Source of the DNA: Saccharothrix australiensis
GTDB lineage: Bacteria; Actinomycetota; Actinomycetes; Mycobacteriales; Pseudonocardiaceae
Direction of reading: 5' to 3'
Assembly: GCF_003634935.1 (NCBI RefSeq)
Contig: NZ_RBXO01000001.1
Span: 6,101,501-6,165,500, forward strand
Length of the DNA: 64,000 nucleotides
In this document: piece by piece, positions 10,001 through 17,006 of the stretch
Layout: every line of letters begins with the position of its first letter
Numbering within the stretch: position 1 is the first letter of the stretch
The notes under the pieces: generated by a model
Seen by the model: only the letters and a program-made list of their open reading frames with translations
What the model was told of the DNA's origin: nothing
The model's database searches: none
Program-made: the position numbers and the translations under genes

Positions 10001-10528
10001 GGGCTGGCGTCCGGTGTGTACGTGCACGAGGTGGAGCACCGGCACAACACCACCAGCTCGCCCGAGGAGGCGCGGGCCGTGGTGGACGTCGTGCGGTCGC
10101 TGATGGGTCGCATGTGGACGGACGGGCCGGGCGCGCGTGCGCTGGACGACTCGGACGTGCTCGTCGTCGCGCCGTACAACATGCAGGTGCGGCTGGTGCG
10201 GCGCGAGCTGGAGCGCGCCGGCTACGAGCACGTCCGGGTCGGCACGGTGGACCGGTTCCAGGGGCAGGAGGCGCCGGTGGTCGTCACCACCATGACGTCG
10301 TCCGCGGCGGTGGACCTGCCGCGCGGCCTGGACTTCCTGCTGTCGCGCAACCGGTTGAACGTGGCGCTGTCGCGTGCGCAGGGCGTGGCCGTCGTGGTGT
10401 GCTCGCCGCGGCTGGTCGAGGCCGACATCCGCGGTGTGGACCAGCTCCGGCTGGTGTCCGGGATGGTCGGGCTGGTGGCCGACGCCCGCCCGTGGCCCAT
10501 CGACGGCATCTATGCCCAACCGCTATGA
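7079..10528 (+). CDS. TM0106-family RecB/Cas4-like nuclease fused to a superfamily 1 helicase
   Basis: This 1149-residue protein joins three activities. The N-terminal 250 residues are a RecB/Cas4-like nuclease, with the core GRADFLV and YEPHDAKLA (Asp and Lys of the catalytic motif). A Cys in LECAHR and a CATCRFARHC cluster together look like the four ligands of an Fe-S cluster. A DEDD/RNase H-like segment follows (FFDMEGDPY, near residue 318). The C-terminal half is an SF1 helicase with Walker A GPPGAGKT near residue 763, DEAGQ as motif II, and DRFQGQE and LSRNRLNVALSRA as motifs V-VI. Such proteins are thought to process nucleic acid ends, but their role is unproven. The gene stands alone, with 270 bases upstream and no CRISPR or toxin partner. 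Confidence 0.86.
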   Translation: MLNADGRLVHSPADLVDLLECAHRSRLTLAAARGLPGAPRPDAGRDTLAARHGIAHELAVLERFKARGDVVEIAQPPPDHEALTRAALATRRAIDAGAPVIYQGVFYADGFVGRADFLVRTDRGYEPHDAKLARHATPGAVVQLTAYAGALGVDAGPGMRLLLGDGGVRTFRVADFLPLVRDLQHRLRERTAGTPTLPERLWDDERPACATCRFARHCADGRARDRDLSLVAGIRADQRRKLVAAGLGTIDALANATARERPSTMSAATFTGLRAQAALQVVQDVSRTADDPVGKVAYEVVAPEALAELPAPSPGDLFFDMEGDPYALDGEGLEYLFGVVTPDEAFTPFWAHTRPQEKAAFERFVDFAVARLAEHPGAHVYHYAPYEVNALKRLAALHGTREEAVDHLLRSGALVDLYAVVRKALRVSQRSYSIKYLEPLYMPSARDGDVTTAASSIEAYEEFLTLTGAGDVARAEEVLDGIAEYNAYDCVSTRRLYRFLLEVRDEAGIEPHVPEVSFVDEVEDEVAARRRAERAERIAAVVDPLLAGLPDNPADHSPDDRARALLAAAVGYHRRETNPAWWDFFRQVAAPLSELESDGACAVPVSVRAEDWAMPSGRVRKAKREVRVRCDPDRPHPFAAGDQVRLLYPGTPNRTRDAVVLGESAEDIALLESAAPDDVDGDRPVAVLPGSPVRPSPKDEAVYELARAVVDGLPELPPHPGVDLVRRTPPRVGGALPRTGDVIADVIAAVDALEGSTLAVQGPPGAGKTYLAGRLIAHLVRGGRSVGVTSNSHKAVENVLAAAQAAGRASGVPIPTAKRPKGAPAKDCSWEQPKDNAALIRWRHDQGAGHLVGGTAWTFANAALRERPFDVLIVDEAGQFALADALAVSTCARNLVLLGDPQQLPQVVQGTHPAGADASALGHLIGDADVIPAELGYFLDQTRRMHPDVCEPVSRLSYAGLLGAHPSTASRGISGLASGVYVHEVEHRHNTTSSPEEARAVVDVVRSLMGRMWTDGPGARALDDSDVLVVAPYNMQVRLVRRELERAGYEHVRVGTVDRFQGQEAPVVVTTMTSSAAVDLPRGLDFLLSRNRLNVALSRAQGVAVVVCSPRLVEADIRGVDQLRLVSGMVGLVADARPWPIDGIYAQPL

Positions 10529-10599
10529 CCCCATCCGGTCATCTGCTCTTAACGTGAACAACCACGAGAACCTTCTCCCCCTGCACCGAAGGAGATCGT

Positions 10600-11139
10600 G
10601 TGACCGGCAAGTTCGTACGCCTCGTCCTCGGGGCGCTGTGCACGTCCCTCGCCCTCGTGGGCACCAGCCTGTCCGCGACGGCGGCGCCCGGCGCGCCGTC
10701 GGCCTTGGCCAGGACCGTCTACTACAGCGCCTCCGGCTACTCGGCGGAAGCCGACCAGGCCGCGCAGATCTGGAACTCCAGGGTGCCCAACCTGCGGCTC
10801 GTCCGCGGTGGGAACGCCACGATCCGGATCTCCGCGACCAACGGCGGCGGCTCCCGCGCCTACCCCTGCGGGCTCGGGTGCGCCACGATCTACATCGACA
10901 ACCGCGACGTCGCGGCGGGCAACTACGCGTTGCGGATCGTGGCGCACGAGATCGGGCACGGCCTGGGGTTGCCCGACACGTACAACGGCATCTGCTCGTA
11001 CCTGATGTCGGGCGGCAGCGCGGGCACGTCCTGCCGCAACGTGAACCCGAACGCCCAGGAGGCGAACCGGGTGAACCAGCTCTTCGCCGGCCGCGGCGTC
11101 GCCGCCGCGGGCACCCCCGACGTCTACGCGAGGGGCTGA
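10600..11139 (+). CDS. Snapalysin-like secreted small neutral metalloprotease
   Basis: The 179-residue precursor has a typical secretion signal (KFVRLVLGALCTSLALVGTS, cleavage likely after the Ala-rich segment near residue 29). The mature domain is short and carries the extended zincin motif HEIGHGLGLPD, in which two His and the downstream Asp bind zinc as in snapalysin (peptidase family M7). Two Cys pairs (PCGLGC; ICSYLM with TSC) probably form disulfides. The start is the GTG at 10600 with GAAGGAGAT directly upstream; the overlapping GTG at 10598 runs into a stop at once. In streptomycetes this protease usually has a divergent LysR regulator, but none is adjacent here. A strong hairpin terminator follows at 11147. 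It probably degrades extracellular protein for nutrition. Confidence 0.9.
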   Translation: MTGKFVRLVLGALCTSLALVGTSLSATAAPGAPSALARTVYYSASGYSAEADQAAQIWNSRVPNLRLVRGGNATIRISATNGGGSRAYPCGLGCATIYIDNRDVAAGNYALRIVAHEIGHGLGLPDTYNGICSYLMSGGSAGTSCRNVNPNAQEANRVNQLFAGRGVAAAGTPDVYARG

Positions 11140-11146
11140 CCGCCGG

Positions 11147-11181
11147 GGGCGGTGGCGGGCCCGCACTCCCCGCCACCGCCC
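11147..11181 (+). terminator. Hairpin terminator of the protease gene
   Basis: A perfect 13-base-pair stem (GGGCGGTGGCGGG pairing with CCCGCCACCGCCC) with a nine-base loop begins eight bases after the protease stop. It has no U tract, as is common in high-GC actinomycetes. It may also serve the converging importer operon. Confidence 0.75.
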
Positions 11182-11306
11182 GCGGGAGGACCACCCGGTC
11201 GGCGGCCTGAGCTCGGCGGCCGGGGTCGCCGACCGGGTGGTCCGACGAGCGGGTCGGACGGGCTCACCGCCCGTCCGGCCCGCTCGTGCCCGTGGTCCGG
11301 GTCGGA

Positions 11307-11360
11307 TCTCGGGCAGGCCGGGCGGGTTGGCCTCAGCTCTCGGGCAGGCCGGGCGGGTTG
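11307..11360. repeat. Direct repeat spanning the 3' end of the importer binding-protein gene
   Basis: The 23-base sequence starting TCTCGGGCAGGCCGGG occurs at 11307-11329 and again at 11338-11360, with a 31-base period. The second copy encodes the last residues (NPPGLPE) and the stop of the binding protein; the first lies just beyond the stop. This looks like a recent small tandem duplication. Confidence 0.8.
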
Positions 11361-12289
11361 ATCTCGGACTTCGCCACCGCCTCGTCCGCGAGCCCCCAGC
11401 GGTCCAGCACCTCGGCGTACTTGCCGTTCTTGATCACGTGGTCGAGGGCTTCCGCCACGGGCTCGACCAGCCCGCTGCCCTTCTTGGTGGTCGCGGCGAT
11501 CTTGCCGGGCAGCTCGCCGCCGCCACCGGAGAACGTGCCGATGACCTCGGTCTTCCCGGACGTCACCACGTGGTAGGCGGAGAGCGGGTTCGGGCCCAGG
11601 TACGCCTCGATCCGACCGGACTCCAGGGCCAGGTAGTAGTCCGAGGCGTTCTGGAAGTACTTGATGTCGGTGGGCGGCAGTCCCGCGGCCTCGTTCTGCC
11701 TGCTCCACGCCACCAGGATCTTCTCCTGGTTGGTGCCCGAGCCGACCGCGATCGTCCGGCCCGCCACGTCCTCCGGTTTCGTCACCCGCCACGTCCCGCC
11801 CTTGCGCGCCTCGAAGGCGAGCGTGTCGAGGCGGTAGGTGGCGAAGTCGTACTTCTCCTTGCGCGCCTCGGTGACGGTGATGTTCGACAGGCCCAGCGGG
11901 TACGCGCCGCTGTCCAGGCCCACGAACAGGTTCTCCCAGGACGTCACCTCCAGTTGCGGCTCCAGCCCCAGGACACCGGCGATGAGGACCGCGATGTCGG
12001 CCTCCACGCCGATGACGGTCCGGTCGTCGTCGGCGTAGAAGCGCAGCGGCGGCGCGGTGCCGGACGACCCGGCGACGACGAGCCTGCCGGTGGCGCGGAT
12101 CGACTCGGGCACCTTCGCGGCGATCGCGTCGACCTTCTCGGCAGTCACGCGGTTCTGGTCCGGGCCGAGGTTGACGGTCCGGCCGCCGGCCACGACCTCG
12201 CTGCCGTCCACCGCGCCGCCGGCGCCGCCGCACGCCGCCAGCGCCAGGGCTGCCACCGTGAGCGCGGCGGCGGTTCTCCATGCGGGCAA
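11333..12289 (-). CDS. Amino-acid ABC transporter substrate-binding lipoprotein (family 3)
   Basis: The 318-residue protein begins with a short signal sequence ending in the lipobox ALAAC (Cys20), so it should be lipid-anchored outside the membrane. The rest follows the family 3 solute-binding fold, with segments such as LRFYADDDRTVIGVEADIA, NITVTEARKEKYDFATY and GSGTNQEKI typical of polar amino-acid binding proteins. The start is a TTG at 12289, supported by AGAGGAAG just upstream; the ATG at 12281 is in another frame. It is the distal gene after the ATPase and permease on the same strand, with an 11-base gap to the ATPase. The exact ligand (for example glutamate, glutamine or cystine) cannot be told from the sequence. 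Confidence 0.86.
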   Translation of the reverse strand: MPAWRTAAALTVAALALAACGGAGGAVDGSEVVAGGRTVNLGPDQNRVTAEKVDAIAAKVPESIRATGRLVVAGSSGTAPPLRFYADDDRTVIGVEADIAVLIAGVLGLEPQLEVTSWENLFVGLDSGAYPLGLSNITVTEARKEKYDFATYRLDTLAFEARKGGTWRVTKPEDVAGRTIAVGSGTNQEKILVAWSRQNEAAGLPPTDIKYFQNASDYYLALESGRIEAYLGPNPLSAYHVVTSGKTEVIGTFSGGGGELPGKIAATTKKGSGLVEPVAEALDHVIKNGKYAEVLDRWGLADEAVAKSEINPPGLPES

Positions 12290-12300
12290 GGGTCTTCCTC

Positions 12301-13052
<752 letters not shown>

Positions 13053-13053
<1 letters not shown>

Positions 13054-13994
13054 CACCTCGCCCACTTCCGACCCCCCTTGTCGCGCGTGGCGCCCTTGGC
13101 GTAGCGCTTCTCCACGTAGTGCTGGACGATCGACAGCAGGGTGGTCAGCACGATGTACCAGGCGGTCGCGACCATGAGCAGCGCGACGACCCGCGCGTTG
13201 CGCCCGTAGATGACCTGGACCTGGTAGAACAGCTCGCCGATGGCCACCACGGACACGATGGACGTGCCCTTGAACAGGCTGATGACCTCGTTCGCGGCGT
13301 TCGGCAGGATCGAGCGCATCGCCTGCGGCAGGACGATCCGGCGGAACTGGCGGTGGCGCGGGATGCCCAGCGCCGCCGCCGCCTCCAGCTGGCCGTGGTC
13401 GACGGAGATGATGCCGGAGCGCACGATCTCGGCCGCGTACGCCGCCTGGTGCAGGCCGAGCCCGAGCACGGCCGCGCCCAGCGGGCTGATCAGGTCCTTG
13501 GTCGGCACGCCGAAGAACGACGGTCCGAACGGGATGCCGAAGTGCAGCTCCTCGTACAGGTACGCGATGTTGAACCAGAACAGCAGCTGCACGATCAGCG
13601 GGATGGACCGGAACGCCCAGATGTAGGTCCACGACACGGCGGCCAGGAACCTGCTGCGGGACAGCCGCATCAGCGCGAGCACGATGCCCAGCGCGAACCC
13701 GATCGCCGTGCCGTACGCGGTGAGCTCCAGCGTCACGCCGACGGCGCGCAGGATCGACTCGGCGGTGAAGTACCGGGCGAACGTCGGCCAGTCCCAGCCC
13801 GGATTGGTGGCCAGGCCGTGGACGAACTGGGCGACCAGGACGAGCACCACGGCGATGCCGACCCACCGCCACGGGTGGCGGGCGGGCACTACCCGCAGCC
13901 GTGACAGGTCGTCGTCCGGCGCGCGGGTGCCGGCGCCGCCGCGGCTGGGCCGGGCGGTGTCCGGAACGCTCACGGTGGGGTCCGAAACGCTCAT
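13053..13994 (-). CDS. Amino-acid ABC transporter permease
   Basis: The 313-residue membrane protein has a hydrophilic N-terminal tail of about 45 residues, then a first membrane segment (WVGIAVVLVLVAQFVHGL) and the HisM/GlnP-type core. The EAA loop EAAAALGIPRHRQFRRIVLPQA, which docks on the ATPase, is complete. The start was chosen at the ATG at 13994 because AAGGA lies seven bases upstream; a longer open frame of 42 residues upstream is low-complexity and unlikely to be translated. The gene leads the permease-ATPase-binding protein operon. The extended periplasm-facing loop (YEELHFGIPFGPSFFGVPTKDL) between membrane segments is usual for actinobacterial members. Confidence 0.88.
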
Positions 13995-14689
13995 GGTGGC
14001 GTCCTTCGGGAAGCCCGCCGCGCGGGACGGCGGCGGGTGCGGTGTGGTGGCGGAGGTGGCGGCCGAGGTGGTGGCGGCGCTCGTGACGCGACCGGCGCGC
14101 AGGGCACCGGGCCTCGACACGACCGGTACGCGGCGGAACCGGCGCGCGGCGGAACCGGCGCGCGACGAGCCCGGACGGCGCCGGAACCGGCCCGTGACAA
14201 GCCCGGACCGCGCCGGAACGGACCGCCCGCGACGCGACCGGACTGCGACGCGACCGGACTGCGATCAGCCCCGTGCGGGTGCCCGCGGTCCGGCGTGGCG
14301 CGCTCGGTTCAGGAGCGGCGACAGATCGCGCTGGAGACCCGGCCGAAGTCGACGTGCCTACGGGAGCGGAGGACGGCCATCGCGCGCTTCCCCTTCCAGG
14401 CGGTGGGCCGACGGGTTGATCACCCGACCGGCCGAAACGTAGCCACCCCGCCGCCGCGCGAACAAGGGCTGCCCACGGGCTGAAACCACGCTTCGGGGGC
14501 GGCTTGACAAGCGCACGGCCGCCCGGATCACGCCGTACGTCCGATTCGGCGCGACGGCGGGTGCCCGCGCAGTCACAGTTCGACAACGGGCTGGTTTCAC
14601 CCGAACAGCCGTCCTGCAGGTTTGATCAGACGAGTGGTTTACCCCCGATAGGGTGACGCTTCCCGCACATTTGCACACCAGGAGTACCC
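13995..14689. other. 695-base divergent intergenic region with short GC repeats
   Basis: No convincing gene is present. Between 14125 and 14260 there are degenerate repeats (GCGGCGGAACCGGC and a 16-base unit GCGACGCGACCGGACT twice in tandem near 14228-14259). Two inverted copies of TGAAACCA/TGGTTTCA lie near 14481 and 14592, inside the probable promoter area of the divergent transcripts. No riboswitch-like structure was recognised. Confidence 0.5.
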
Positions 14690-15337
14690 ATGCAGTTCGC
14701 ACGGACCGTCGGCGCGACGCTCGGCGCCGCCGCGGTCATCGTGGCCACCGGCCTGATCACCAGCCTCCCCGCCTCGGCGCACGACAAGACCGTGTGGGCC
14801 AAGTGCGTGGACGAGAAGGCCGTGCTGCACGTGGACCTCAAGTCCTACGCCCGCCAGGGCAACGAGCTGACGGTCAGCGTCGACGGCAAGGAGCTGGACA
14901 AGAGGACGTTCGGCGCGGACTTCGCCCAGCGGTACGACGGCGGCGACGCCACCGCGCCGCACTCGTTCAAGGTCGTCGTGAAGGCGTCCGACAACGACAA
15001 GTACTCGTTCACCAGCAAGGAGGGCGAGCTGGACGTCCCGGTGTGCGCGGAGCGCGTGCCCACGACCGAGCCCAGCGCCCCCGGCACGCCCAGCAGCGAG
15101 CCGAGCACCCCCAGCAGCGAGCCGAGCACGCCGTCGGTGGAGCCCAGCACGCCGAGCAGCTCGCCCGCGCCGTCCAGCTCCGCGGCCGTCGCGCCGACCA
15201 CGACCACCGCTCCCCCGGCCGAGGGCGGGCTGGCCAACACGGGCGCGAGCATCGCGATCCCGCTCGTGATCGGCCTGGTGCTGCTCGGCGGCGGTGTCGC
15301 CGTCCTGGTGGTGCAGCGCCGCCGCGCGAAGGCGTAG
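14690..15337 (+). CDS. LAxTG-anchored cell-wall surface protein
   Basis: The 215-residue precursor has a signal peptide ending at PASA near residue 26, an exported domain of about 100 residues, and a Ser/Pro/Thr-rich stalk with repeated PSSEPSTPS units. The C-terminus has the sorting signal LANTG, a membrane segment (IPLVIGLVLLGGGVAVLVV) and the positive tail QRRRAKA. LAxTG is the site preferred by actinobacterial class E sortases, so the protein should be covalently linked to the cell wall. The sortase gene is not in the window. The ATG follows AGGAGTACCC. The exported domain (DKTVWAKCVDEKAVLHVDLKSY) with two Cys is not a family I recognise. Confidence 0.87.
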   Translation: MQFARTVGATLGAAAVIVATGLITSLPASAHDKTVWAKCVDEKAVLHVDLKSYARQGNELTVSVDGKELDKRTFGADFAQRYDGGDATAPHSFKVVVKASDNDKYSFTSKEGELDVPVCAERVPTTEPSAPGTPSSEPSTPSSEPSTPSVEPSTPSSSPAPSSSAAVAPTTTTAPPAEGGLANTGASIAIPLVIGLVLLGGGVAVLVVQRRRAKA

Positions 15338-15417
15338 TCGCACCCGACCGACCGGCCCCGGTCCGCTGCCGCGCGGACCGGGGCCGGTTCGCGTCCAGGG
15401 CCGTCCAGCCCGCCGCG

Positions 15418-15638
15418 TCACCGCGCGGCCGACCCCGCCGCGAACCGGGTGCGGTTGTCCACCGAGCCGCCCCACCGGTCGGTGCGCAGGTTGGGTGTTC
15501 GATGCGATGAACCGGTGGATCAGGTAGCCGTTCGCGCCGTGCAGCTCGACGCCGTCGAACCGGCGGCCACGGCGTTGCGCGCGGCGGTACCCCGGCTCGC
15601 CCCGGCGGCGACACCGCCTGCCCGCCCGTCCGCTTCGG
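15418..15638 (-). pseudogene. Remnant of an Old Yellow Enzyme-type NADH:flavin oxidoreductase
   Basis: Read on the minus strand, this stretch encodes the family core AARNAVAAG, then GVELHGANGYLIHRF, then NLRTDRWGGSVDNRTRF, the well-known substrate and FMN-binding segment of Old Yellow Enzyme homologues. The three pieces lie in different frames: one base is missing at AAG(F)DGV and one is extra before NLRTD. Both ends of the roughly 370-residue family are absent; a stop follows at 15418 and the upstream side meets the crotonase gene. It is a broken fragment of about 70 codons. Whether sequencing errors caused the shifts cannot be excluded, but the missing ends show real decay. Confidence 0.78.
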
Positions 15639-16193
15639 TCAGGGGCGGGAGCGAGCGCCCCGCCGGACCCGGCCGACCCGCGCCGCCCGGCAGCGGCTCG
15701 CCAGCTCCACCGCCGCCGACAGCACCGCGCCGCGCGCCACGACCTGGTCGACCATCCCGGTGCGCAACGCCTCGGCGGCGGTCACGCGGCGCACCATCAG
15801 CACCCGACCGCCGGTCATGCTGACGAGGTCGCCGCCCTCCGCGAGCACCCGGTGGTCGCACGCCATCGCCAGCTCGGCCACGTCGCCGACCGCGCTGCCG
15901 TCGATCGCCGCCACCACCGGCACCGGCAGCGCCGCCAACTCGTCGCGCAGCGCGTCCAGCTCCCGCAGGTGCGCGCGCCGCTCGGCGGGCGCGACCCGCG
16001 CCATGCCCTTGAAATCAGCACCTTTGAACTCGGGGGCCGCGGCGTCCGGCGGCGGCGGGCGCTCGCCGCCGTGCAGCACCAGGGCGGCGACGTCGGGCAG
16101 CTCCGGCAACGCGGCCCGCACGCGGGCCGGCGACAGCGGTTGGCGCACCCGGATGACCGCGACACCACGCGTGACTTCTACTGTGGCTGGCAT
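15639..16193 (-). CDS. Reduced enoyl-CoA hydratase/isomerase (crotonase) family protein
   Basis: The protein has 184 residues, shorter than the usual 250-260. The crotonase core is recognisable: VAALVLHGG, then EFKGADFKGMA at the first oxyanion-hole segment, VVAAIDGSAVGDVAELAMACDHRV at the second, and a VLMVRRVTAAEAL-TGMVDQVV tail. The usual Gly-Gly of the second motif reads Gly-Asp-Val, and the C-terminal trimerisation helix region is cut short. It may be inactive or specialised, as in small crotonase-like enzymes of secondary metabolism. The start at 16193 (MPATVEV) is chosen by family fit; an ATG at 16205 is also in frame and neither has a clear ribosome site. It lies next to the oxidoreductase remnant and divergent from a lipoprotein gene. 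Confidence 0.66.
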   Translation of the reverse strand: MPATVEVTRGVAVIRVRQPLSPARVRAALPELPDVAALVLHGGERPPPPDAAAPEFKGADFKGMARVAPAERRAHLRELDALRDELAALPVPVVAAIDGSAVGDVAELAMACDHRVLAEGGDLVSMTGGRVLMVRRVTAAEALRTGMVDQVVARGAVLSAAVELASRCRAARVGRVRRGARSRP

Positions 16194-16257
16194 CAGGTAG
16201 CCCATCGTGGCCGAGTTTTCGCCCGGTTGCATGCTCTGCACCCCTATCGGGTGAAAT

Positions 16258-16827
16258 ATGGGGTACAACTTGCCGGTGAGACGGATCTTGGCGTGCGCGC
16301 TGCTGCTGGCGACGGCCGGGTGCGCGACCCCGGTCGCGGGAAAGCCGGTGGCCGCGCCGACCACCACCACCACCGCCGCCGCGGCACCCGAGGTCGTGCG
16401 GTGGATGGACAACTTCTGCGGTGTCGCGAACTTCCTGGTCGCGTCCGGCGGCGTCCAGCTCGACCGGACGCCCGCCGACCCGGTCGCCGCGAAGAAGTCC
16501 GTCAGCGACGCCCTCGGGCGCGTGGTGGACGTGCTCAACGTGGCCGTACACGACCTCGGCGAGCTGACCCCGGCGCCCGTGCCCGCCGCCGACACCGCCG
16601 TCGAGGTGCTCGTCGAACCCCTGTCCAGGGCCCGTGACAAGTTCGTCTCCGCGAAGTCCACCGTGGACGGGGCGGCGGAGCTGACCTCGGACGTGTTCAA
16701 CTCGATCGCGCAGGACCTGACCGAGGCCGTGACGGTGATGAACGACGCCGTGGAGAAGATGTCCGTCGTCTCGCTGCCCGAGGAGTTCACCGACGCCGCC
16801 GACCAGGCCGCCAACTGTAAGCGGTGA
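16258..16827 (+). CDS. Secreted lipoprotein of unknown function upstream of lanM
   Basis: The 189-residue protein has a signal sequence (RRILACALLLATAGC) with a lipobox Cys at residue 22, a Thr/Ala-rich spacer, and an exported domain of about 150 residues. That domain is predicted mostly helical, with one early Cys (NFCGVANF) and a Cys near the C-terminus (AANCKR). I see no catalytic motif. The ATG at 16258 was chosen; a GTG at 16276 would give an equally good signal peptide. Its end is 179 bases before the LanM start on the same strand, so it may share a transcript with the synthetase. An immunity or membrane-sensing role there would be speculation. Confidence 0.75.
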   Translation: MGYNLPVRRILACALLLATAGCATPVAGKPVAAPTTTTTAAAAPEVVRWMDNFCGVANFLVASGGVQLDRTPADPVAAKKSVSDALGRVVDVLNVAVHDLGELTPAPVPAADTAVEVLVEPLSRARDKFVSAKSTVDGAAELTSDVFNSIAQDLTEAVTVMNDAVEKMSVVSLPEEFTDAADQAANCKR

Positions 16828-17006
16828 CCGCACCTCCCGCGCCACCGCGCCGGCCGGCCGCCCACCCCCGGCCGGCGCCGGCGCCCGACCGCGACACCGG
16901 CCGCCCGCCCCCGCGACCGGCGCGGGCACCCGCGCACCACGTCCCGACCCGCCCCGCGCACCCGGCGTCCGCGCGGGCCGCTCGCAAATCTGGGGGCGCA
17001 CCACCC

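Noticed and set aside
14504-14533. TTGACA with an 18-base spacer as promoter of the LAxTG gene
   Set aside because: The -10 position reads TCACGC, a poor match, and the distance to the start is large.
14358-14702. Small minus-strand gene in the 13995-14689 gap
   Set aside because: The translation shows no domain or signal, has no ribosome site, and overlaps the promoter of the LAxTG gene.
16824-17006. A 61-residue N-terminal extension of LanM beginning at a GTG that overlaps the lipoprotein stop
   Set aside because: The segment is Pro/Arg/Ala low-complexity. LanM homology begins after MCEPLSRDT, and a GGGGGCG site precedes the ATG at 17007.
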